From Sipunculus nudus (lineage: Eukaryota > Annelida > Sipuncula > Golfingiida > Sipunculidae): a stretch of DNA of 64,000 nucleotides. The notes under the pieces were generated by a model. It did not search any database. It had not been told where the DNA came from and saw only the letters and a program-made list of their open reading frames with translations. Location of the stretch: contig CM049322.1 in the NCBI GenBank assembly GCA_026874595.1, forward strand, positions 51,294,386 through 51,358,385, in the 5' to 3' direction. Shown piece by piece: positions 49,501 through 61,073 of the stretch (its first letter is position 1; each line of letters opens with the position of its first letter). The position numbers were made by a program, and so were the translations under genes.

Positions 49501-52500
49501 TGTATAACGTTATCGAGGTAGGGACAAAAAAAGTGACAGAGTACTGTATAACGTTCACGAGGTAAGGACACAAAACGTGACCGAGTACTGTAAAACGTTC
49601 AAGAGGTATGGACACAAAACGTGACCGAGTACTGTATAACGTTCACGTGACCGAGTACTGTATAACGTTCACGAGGTAAGGACATAAAAAACGTGACCAA
49701 GAACTGTATAACGTTCACGAGGTAAGGACACAAAACGTGACCGAGTACTGTATAACCTTCACGAGGCATGGACACAGAACGTGACCGAGTACTGTATAAC
49801 GTTCACGAGGTATGGACACAAAACGTGACCGAATATTGTATAACGTTCACGAGTTAAGGACAAAAAAACGTGACCGAGTACTGTATAACGTTCACGAGGT
49901 AAGGACAAAAAAACGTGACCGAGTACTGTATAACGTTCACGAGGTAAGGACACAAAATGTGACCGAGAACTGTATAACGTTCACGAGGTAAGGACACAAA
50001 ACGTGACCGAGTACTGTTTAACGTTCACGAGGTATGGACACAAAACGAGACCGAATACTGTATAACGTTCACGAGGTAAGGACACAAAATGTGACCGAGT
50101 ACTGTATAACGTTCACGTCGTTTTGACACAAAAACGTGACCGAGTACTGTATAACGTTCACGAGGTATGGACACAAAACGTGACCGAGTACTGTATAACG
50201 TTCACGTCGTTTTGACACAAAACGTGACCGAGTACTGTATAACGTTCACGAGGTAAGGACAAAAAACATGACCGAGTACTGTATAACGTTCACGAGGTAA
50301 AGACACAAAACGTGACTGAATATTGTATAACGTTCACGAGGTAAGGACACAAAACGTGACCGAGTACTGTATAACGTTCACGTCGTTTTAACACAAAACG
50401 TGACCGAGTACTGTATAACGTTCACGAGGTATGGACACAAAACGTGACCGAGTATTGTATAACGTTCACGTCGTTTTGACACAAAACGTGACCGAGTACT
50501 GTATAACGTTCACGAGGTAAGGACACAAAACATGACAGAGTACTGTATAACGTTCATGAGGAAAGGACACAAAACGAGACCGAGTATTGTATAACGTTCA
50601 CGAGGTAAGAACACAAAACGTGACCGAGTATTGTATAACGTTCAAGAGGTATGGACACAAAACGTGACCGAGTATTGTATAACGTTCACGTGGTTTTGAC
50701 ACAAAATGTGACCGAGTACTGTATAACGTTCACGAGGTAAAGACACAAAACGTGACCGAGTATTGTATAACGTTCACGAGGTAAAGACACAAAACGTGAC
50801 CGAGTACTGTAAAACGTTCACGAGGTATGGACACAAAACATGACCGAGTATTGTATAACGTTCACGAGGTATGGACACAAAACATGACCGAGTACTGACC
50901 AGGACGGAGCTGACGAGCGTGCTGATCGTGACCACCGTGTTCTCGTCCTGACGAGTCGTGCTTTTGTCTAGCCGTCCCTGAGTGTCCATCACTAAGACAG
51001 CAATCTGTAGAAAAATATTGCAAATTAGGTTAGGTAACCATGACAACGCTAAAAATGGCCCAACCCCATGGTTATTGCTAGCTAGGTTCGGAAACCTGAT
51101 GTTAAAATGTTGCCTAGATTCTGCATCAGATACACCTGCATACTGCAAAAGTTGTCAACAATCCAAAGATTTGCCTTCTGTTGCTATGACATTTTGTGTG
51201 ATATACGGATTTTCAATTGTTTGATGTATGTATATGCTGCCCCATATGGACCTCCCTGAAAGTCATGTATAAGGATTGTAGGCCAAATGGATACAATTTG
51301 TGCCTATCTGACTCACTTGGTGCTTGAAATTATGTTTTCTCCTCTAATTTGCAAAATATAGGTACCCATGACCTAAATTCAAGTTTCCAAGGATAATTTT
51401 TCATGGAACTTTAAGGATGTCCCGTTAAAAGATTCTAGGTCAAACACTCATGATTTCTGTCTGTTAATGGACAACCGCTTCATTTGAAGTTCTTAAAATA
51501 GACATTAAAATGTTTAAAAACTTATAAAATAGAATGGCTTTGTTTTTGTAGTACAAAGACAGATATATGTCTCCCCCCCCCATGGGCCATCCCAAAAAAT
51601 ATGCAATCTTTAAAAAAAAAAAGAATCTAGATTTCAGCAGCTTGGACTTTGAAGGTCAAGGTCAAGGTCAGAAAGAACTGGTGTGTCATATTTGAACAAA
51701 AAAATCTTCAGTACTTCTTATGTTATGGGGTCACAATAATCCTAGAATTGCATAGATTGAAGATCAAGGTCAAGGTCACAGGACTTTGAACACGTTCAAA
51801 GTTTTGGTAGGAACAATAAGTGTTTCAAATCTTTGAGGAAATTATGCAGCCCTTCAAAAGTTATTGCGTTCACGAGACAATAACTATAATTTGGCTGATT
51901 TGACCTTGAAGATCCTTTTCAAAGTCACCGGGTTTCAAACTCGTCTGAGAACTTGGTAGGAATAATTGGTGTACCAAATTTGAGGATAAATTTTGAAATA
52001 CTACAAAAGGTAGGGGGTTCACAAAAATTTTACATTTTGGCAGATTTGACCTTGAAGATAAAGGTCAAGGTCACCAGGTATCTTACTCCTCCGAGATTTA
52101 GGTATGAAAAATTGATTGTTTCAAATTTTGGAGGAAAATATGCAGCCCTTCAAAATTTATCTCGTCCACAAGACAATAACTATAATTCGGCTGATTTGAC
52201 CATGAACATTCTGGTATGAACAATTGAGTGTTTCAAATTTTGGCGAAAAAAATATTCAGCCCTTCAAAAGTTATATTAAAATACAAGTGGCATCACATGT
52301 CTGTAGGAATTAATGAAAGCACCCATGATTAATATGCATGCAAGAGGTATTCAGATACTGGAGCTTTTGTATCAAACCATCAGTCTACAGGAACTAATAA
52401 AACGGTCCATGATCAATATGCATGCAAAAAATCATGGCCATCAGTGCATTAGTTCTTCAGATACTGAAGTTTTTGTATCATATTTTAATTATTCTGGGGG

Positions 52501-55500
52501 TACTTACGAGCCCCATAGCTCAAAAGATTTGGGGAATAGAGACATAATTTTAGGTATCCATGAAGACTCTTCATGGACCTCTTTGGATGATAAGTGAGAA
52601 GATTCTACATCAAACAGTGATGATTCGTGCCCTGTTAACGGACGACCGGACGGACGACTAACAAAGAGTGATCGCTATAGCTCTGATGACTTTCAGTCAG
52701 CTTAGCTAAAACAAGTGACCCATGGGTCATGACGCTCAGCTGGCAAGCATGACCTGCGACATCATGGGCTGCGATTCACAACTTCCAGTAAAATTGTTGA
52801 ATAACCTATATGCCAATTTTGTTGAATCTTTCTACGCTGACATAAATTTATATCTCATATGGCTGGTTAAAACACAGTGAATTGATGGTGTGAGGCAAAA
52901 TCTATATTTGTTGAGCTATCAGGAACCAATCCCGCAGCATGCTTGATATCTGTCAGCCTCAAAAGAAATACCACACAAGCCACATATAAGATCGAAATTA
53001 TAATGCAAAAAATCATGGAAATCCATGCAAGAATTATTGTGAAAGGGGTGCTTTCGTATTAATTTTTATTCAATACAAGCCAACTGTACTGAGCTTTCAT
53101 AAATAGCTCGATTATACGATTTTTAGATCAGACAGGAATCGGCATGGCGGAGGAGTTGTCACGTATGTGTTATCGTCGTTAAAACCGGAGTTGGTCACTT
53201 TAAACTCAAATGTCGTTGAATGTGTATGGGTTAAAATAATTTTGGGGGGAAAACCGGTCTTAATCGGTTCTATATATAGACCGCCTAATTCCAGTTCCAG
53301 TTACATTGATGAATTACTCGATTTACTTGCTTCTGCCCTTAACTCATTCAAACATGTTGTATTACTTGGCGATTTCAATGTAGACTGCTTACGCTCTGAA
53401 ACTTATATTGCTAGTAAACTGGACTTGCTCGAAAAAATCTTAGGTCTTAAACAACTTGTAACAGAGCCTACTCGTATTACTCAGCTCACCTCTACAATGA
53501 TCGACTTGATATTTTCTTCACATCCTAGCATGCATTCAAATGTGAAAGTTCATCCTTTATGTATAAGTGATCATTTTCTTGTGACTACCGTTTTGAATAG
53601 ACCACCTAGGGTCACAGTTACAAAATCCGGATATTACCGTACCCTTCGTAAATTCAATGAATACAAATTTATCGATGAATTATCGAAATCCAATTTTTTT
53701 TCAAGAATTATGCAACTTTCTGATGTAAACTTAGCCTGGGAAATGTGGCGCTATGAATTTCTGAGAATTTCTAATAACAACGCGCCTTTTATTCGACGTC
53801 GCACCAAAGCTCGCGAAAATAAATGGTTCAATAATGATTTACTTAATGAGATTCACTTGCGTGATTATGCACATCGGAACGCATTAAGAACAAATCACAG
53901 TAATGACTGGTCTGCGTACCGACATCAGCGAAATTATGTTACAAATCTTATCAGATCCACTCGTAGCCAGTATTATGCCACGCTGATACAAAAAAATGGC
54001 TCCAACCCTGGTTGTGTGTGGAAAGGTTTAAAACACATACTGCCTTCGAAAACCTCCTCGAATAAAGAAAGCGGAAAGATTGACCCTGATAAATTTAACC
54101 ATTACTTTACTTCTGTTGGAACAATATTTACCTGCGATCATATTGGTAACCCGAATTTGGAATATTTTGATTTTAATTCAGTTTCGAGTCAATTTGTTTT
54201 ATCACAGTTGTTGAAAGTAAACTCCAGTATGAAAGAAGATATACTGGGAATGTCAGGATTTTTCCTTAAGATAGCCGCACCTTATATTTCAGCTCCATTA
54301 GCCCACATATTTAACATCTCACTTCAAACCGGCGAGTTTCCAGCAGATTGGAAGACCGCTAGGATCACTCCTATATACAAAGGATCTGGATGTAAGGATG
54401 GTCCAAATAACTACCGACCGATCTCAGTTACAGGCCATGTGCCAAAAATAATAGAACAATTCGTTAAATCGCGCGTCATTACGTTTTTTGAAAGTAATAA
54501 TCTGTTTTCGGATAAACAATTCGCTTATCTTCCTAATCGTTCAACTTCATTTGCCTTGCACAGCATAATTGACGAATGCTTAATCAGTCTTAATAAAAAT
54601 AATGTTACCGCCGCATGTTTCCTCGATGTAAAAAAAGGTTTTGGTAGCCTTGATCATACTGTCTTACTTACAAAAATGAGCGACTATGGCATAAAAGGTA
54701 TACCGCTTATGTGGTTCGAAAACTACCTGTCTAATCGTAAGCAAGTGGTTTATTCTAATGGATTGCTTTCAGAACCAAGCACCTTGGACATAGGTACCCC
54801 ACAGGGCACTGTCCTTGGACCTATATTTTTCCTTTTTTATCTAAATAATCTTCCAATGTTCCTCAGTGAGAAATGCGTCATTTATGCTGATGATATTTCA
54901 ATTTATTCTTTAGCGAATTCAGCCGCTAAAGCTATAGAGTCATTACAAGTAAATCTCGAAATTGCACTTAAATGGTTTAGAGAGAATCGACTGAGTATAA
55001 ATCCCCAAAAATCATCATTCATATTATTTGGCCCCAAGTCAAAAACCAATGGAAATCAACTGAACATTTCCATGGATAACATTACAGTGATGCCGGTTGA
55101 ACACACAAAGCTTTTAGGTGTTATCATCGACGCTGGTCTTACATGGAAAAAACATATTCAACTGGTGTGCGACAAAATAGTATCAAAACTAGGTCTCCTT
55201 TTCAGATTAAGTAAAACCTTAGATGTCTTTAGCTTAAACACACTTTACAATGCCTTAATTCAGAGTCACATTGATTATTGTATATCTGTCTGGGGTAATT
55301 CCTCCAAAACGTATTTATTACAACTCCAAAAACTTCAAAATAGAGCTGCTAGAATCGTTACTAAAACTTATGATACCAATATATCCTCTACATCATTGAT
55401 TGCAACATTGGGTTGGATGAATGTTAAACAGAGATACCAATATTTTGTTTCTTTAATGGTCTTTAAATGTTTGTCTGGTAATGTCCCTCCCTCTCTTACG

Positions 55501-58500
55501 CATACGTTCAATCGTGTTAATAGTGCATATAATACTCGTTTTTCTCAGGGCTTCAATTTATCATTACCTAAACCAAACAGAGAATCCTTCAAAGCAAGTC
55601 TTGCATATGCTGGTCCCATCCACTGGAATTCTTTACCTGTAAGTGTCAAATCTGCAACCAGTCTCTGCCAGTTTAAATCATTGTACAAGCAATTTATGCC
55701 ATATAATTTTTTATAGCTTGTTCACAGGTGCCTTTTCGTCTTTGTATTCATTACCTATATTACTGTGTCATTATGTAATATATTTATTGTGAAATCACGA
55801 TCTTACATGTTTTAATTTTTAGTCAGGCCTCTTATTTAAATTTATTTACTCAATATTCGTGTATATCATTTAAGAATTTTTTTTCTATGATCATTTTAAA
55901 CCATGTATGTATAACTGTTTTTTATGAATGCATGTATTTTAGTTTCAGTTCTTTCATATTTGCTTTTTTATCTGTATACTTATCTATATCATCTAGACCA
56001 GGACCCTATTGAAAAACAGCTTTTGCTGAATAGGCTATCCTGGTTAAATATGTATTATAAATAAATAAATGAATAAATAAATAAATAAATAAATGATGGT
56101 CATATTTATTACGAAATCTTTGACCAAATGCAAGATTACATTAATATACACCCAACTGCATTCACTTTAATAGTTCTTGAGATAATATGTTCTTAAGGAA
56201 TTTAAAGATGGCTTCCTGGTGGCCATATTGGATTTATGACAGGACGGATATTGAACACAGACATCCTCTAAAAGGGACCAAACATCACAAAAGAATCACA
56301 GAAAATGCACTGGCTAAAGGATTTCTAAGCTGGCTACCTGGCAGACATAATGGTTTTCTGACAAATCGGACATTTGATATCACACATTCTCCAATAAAAG
56401 ACCAAACTTGTTGCAATTGCTCCAAAGAATGTTACAGTTATGAATGTCAAAAACAATTCAAAAGGCATGATCAGGTTGGAGAGCTCTAATATCAGATTTA
56501 TGGACAAGCAAATGTAAAAAGTGTAAGTCCAATATTTTATAATTATCACCTTGCTTTTCAAAGGGGTCAGCAGGGTAGGTAAACCGCAAAACCTGAAAAA
56601 AAAAGAAATGCAGAAAGCATCACTAAGAGTATTGTGATCAAATAAAGCCATCCTAAATCCAGGTACAGACCCACATATTATCAGACGAACACTTGCTGGT
56701 ATATCTGATGATTTGTATAATAATATTCAGATATCTAGAAAACTAAGTTTATTGCTATGATTCCATGATATAAACTGCAAAATGTTCCCATCATCTTATA
56801 AATCAGAAGCTAAACCTTAACACTTTACTCTCGTAGTCTTAATGCCTGGCCAAAGCATTCCGGGAACAGTGTTTTTGTTTTGCACTAATGATATGTCCTT
56901 ATCACTCCATGAAAGGGAGTCATATATCACAAGTGTCACTGACAATTATGGGCACAAAATGAGATGTAAGAGTTGGAAGTGCAATGGTTATATATACAAA
57001 AGATGGTACACAAAGTAAGTTTGGCTTAAAATACATCCACATGCTTTTCAAAGAAGTGGGTCATGTGACCTTGACCCTTGACCGTGTGATCTCAAAATAA
57101 TTACGGTTCTTCCCCTGTTAGTAGGCGAGCTGTACGGGAAAGATGGAAGGTTTGGGATGAACATTTTGGCCATAGGAATTAATTATGGGAGATGCAAACA
57201 CACCCCGTATCTCAGAGAATATAGGTCGCAGTGACCTTATTTCAGGTTTGCAAGGAGATCTTTTTAGTACCTCTAAGACTATATAGGGTTAATGATACTA
57301 GCCCTTAAGGTTAAGATTTGTGCCCTGCTAACGGACGGACAGACGGAAGAACGAAGGACAAAGAACCATCGCATGACTAAAGTCAACTGAGCTAAAAACA
57401 TAATATTGGCCCAAGACAGCATTTTTAACTTGAAGGACAGGTTTGAAACGAGCACCACTTCTGTATCTATTTGTCATATAAACATGATTTATTGTTATAC
57501 CTTCTCCCCTTCGGCGTTGGGAATCACGAAGGGCCTGTCCCACAGAAGAATTCCCTCGGTTCCTTTTCCAGTCCCCTCGGTCCAGGGGAAGCCAACTAGG
57601 GGGCGCTCTGTGTCATCCAGCCACTCAAATTCGCTACCATCTTCCTGTATAATGAGAAACCGTCACGTGACCACTTTATTAAATAACCTGCAATAAACAC
57701 ATTTATGATGGCCAATACTCGCGGCCGGGTTAGTTGGAAAAAAGATATGCTGTTGTTACTTGAAGTAAAGAAATGCTGAGTCATTTTAAGATTATATGGT
57801 GCCAATATGGAGCAGAATTACGGGGAAATGATAATTATACAGTGCTATACATCGCATTCTAAAAATGTTTCTAGTATAGTTTTGTGGTTTAATGATATCT
57901 TTGTAATAACATCTTTTGTAACATGATAGTCGATTCGGCAAGTAAACATTTATGCTTACAACCCTGATCTGATTTGTTAGCCGAATGAAGGGACCGTAAT
58001 AATGACCGTAATCATGAATAAGGTACGGTACAAGAGAAATATAACTTATTACAAGAATCAGCTATCATAATACATGAAGTAAAGTTCGCGCAATTTGCGC
58101 AACCTTCATACATATTTCAGCCTGTTTATTATAAATGCATCTTAACATGTTTAAGGTATACTTAGGTTGTGTGTTAATTATACCAGTCAGTATTCAATAT
58201 TTAAATCTGCAATAATTTCGATCAACTTCTATACAGTATATCAATGTACTGAATAACAAATTTAAAGCAACTGGACTTATTCAACGTAGAAACACCCGAT
58301 AGGTGGCGCTAGATACATATCAGCTGGGTGCCTTACCAAGGCGGCCAGGTACCGGAGCAAGAAGTTGAACAGAAAGGACTTTCCGGTGCGACCATTTCCG
58401 GCTATCGCCAACAGCGCCACCTGGGTGTCCTTGACATCATCGCGCAGGAGAACCTTCTGCAAGTTTTCTCGAAAAAGATTCAGTCGTCCTCCTGACCTCG

Positions 58501-61038
58501 AGTTTGTGACCTCTATAATCTTGACATATGCCCCTTTTAGCTCTGAAATGTATGCAAATTTATGAAAATGAGAATCAACTATGACTGCGCGATTATTAAC
58601 CGATGACCCATATTTCTTTTTTTCCACACTGTTAGAGTGACTAGGGACAATAAGTAACAAGAAAAGTCATATATAATATCAGTGACAGATTATAATGCAT
58701 AAATACGGTGACTCATCAAGCAAATAATGTGAAAAATGGCTAATCCTTGGTTTTTGGTTGAATATCTGTAATTTCATCTTGTTATAATTATGGACTATTT
58801 GCATTTTCTTGTATTTGATTATGTAATATGATATGATTTATGAATGTCCTCACTTTATCGAGGAAATAAAGACCATCATCATCATCATCACCACCATCTT
58901 GAGTGCACATGCGCGAGGATCTGCAAAACCCTGAGGATTTATTGATTGATGTAATCAAAAGAGTGCAATAATTAGTGACCTCATGGACCACATCTTCATG
59001 AAATTTATACTCAGATCATTTTTTAACCCCGGTTTAGATATTAAAGTTCCTGGCAAGACGTAATTTCTGAGTTCCTCCGGCACCATTACCAGAACGCCTC
59101 TTTTAATATGTTTCATGGTAATCTTCAGAAGGGACCAAAGTCTCATTTCCAATATATATATATATATATATATAGTATTCTCAGAAATGCAGCTGGATGA
59201 TTACATTGACCATCCCTCCTTGCTGAAAAGTGGGGGGGGGGGGGGGGGGAGGGGGAGATACACTAGTATTTGTCTATCGATAACCTTTTTGTTTACATGT
59301 CTAAATTATGTTAATTTCTTTGTTGACTTGCAACGACCATGGAATTTTCTGACACTACTCAAGTCCTCGCTGTATAGATATCATGATTAAGGACATGGAA
59401 CATGAGGTATTAGAACTGACTGTAAATAAATGAAATGAGACAAAATAGTTGATCAAATGCATAAAAAAATACTTATATATAGTTTCATATCTGACAAACA
59501 GCTTAATTATTTTACACGAAATCTTTAAAGAATGAATGTTTCTTTTGTAATTGAAACTTACCGCCTCTGCCCAATAGGGATTCTGGTGGGGCACTGGGCG
59601 ATAATGGGCATGCTATGTTGGCAACTGAAAAACACAACAGAAAATGCACGATAAAACAGATCACAAATATATAAATATATTTACTTTTGTTTTGACAAGA
59701 TACATTATAATATTTTTTACCTTAATTCTTACATGTACATTTGGAATCCTGAATTGTAACAATAGGCTTTTATTGGTAAATGGAGGATTTCTCTTCATTT
59801 TTATATGAAACGAAGTCGCAGTTTCGGCTTTGGTAGGAGAACTAAGGGACATCTAACTGTATGTCGGGACTACCCGACGGACGGACTGACCGACAGCCGG
59901 ACACCAGGGGACGATTAAAGGGGTTGGGGGCTGACCGGGCTGCAACCAGGGGTCCCTGGTAATTTTGGTGGCCAAAAAAATAAATTTATGATACGTTTTA
60001 ATAATAAAAATTAAACGTTTTTGCACAAAATAAATTCCATGCAGTACTTAACGGGACAAAATGAACATAATTGGTCTGCAAGACACATTGTTACAAAACA
60101 GACACACTTTGTACTTATTCGATTTGATTTTTTCAAAAGTCACCAGGATATAAGCATCTGAATGTTAATGCAATGTCCTCTCAATGCTGACCAAAGTTAT
60201 AACGTCTACATAGATTTTGAAATGTTTTTTAAATATGTTGCGTACTGCTGTTTCATCTGCATAAATATCCCCAAATGTATTGTCACTCATACATGAATGA
60301 TACTTGGAATATGGGCCGAATAAGTGATGCAAACATATGGTGGAGGTTTGCATTCCTAAGAATGCAGATTTCTATTTAGAATTATTAATTCAAGTGAGTT
60401 TTATTATTATTATAAATTCAAGTTCTTCATCAGGTCATACTGATCTAAAACTGAGTGGGCTGTAAAGACCTCTTTTCCTGTGTATGTTATCTAGTGTTCA
60501 TTCAGGGCAACTGAGCGAGTATATGTGGAGATTGTGATATAACCTGACTTCTGACACTTCCTGCACATCAACGCTGTTTTTTTAGATTTACTTGGAAAGG
60601 AAATAGAATACATGGCTTGATAAAGAGCCTACGTTACCCACTCTGGTTTGTCTCCACCATATTCGTGGAATTGTATCAGCCAAACAATGGCTTCACTATG
60701 TACAGTACAGACAAGGACACGCATGTCACAAAGCAGCCCAAGGATCTGTTTTTTTTATATGTGCTTTATATACAATGTCAAATTGTCTAACAGGGACTCC
60801 ACTCTGCGCGTACACTAATTTGACAAACGTTTGTATGCTTTATTCATGACTTTAAATTACTCAGAAACATGCTTTTCCGGGTGGGGACTAGTTTTGACTG
60901 GTGGATTAGTTCGTCGCTTTGTACTTTATTAAATTAATCTAATGATTAAAATTGCTCTTGTGCGAGTTAATATTCGCAACTGTGCTTTCTGAGCAAAGAA
61001 TAAATTAAAATAATTGGTTCTTTTTCTCAGCGAAAAAC

Positions 61039-61073
<35 letters not shown>

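Noticed and set aside
49759-51148. Open frames with repeating RERYTVLGHV segments
   Set aside because: Translations of the 44-base minisatellite. Only the exon 6 part (50,900-51,004) belongs to a real gene.
56187-56489. Small gene with several Cys in GTPase intron 5
   Set aside because: No recognisable fold. The Cys pattern does not match a zinc finger and the flanks look like repeat DNA.
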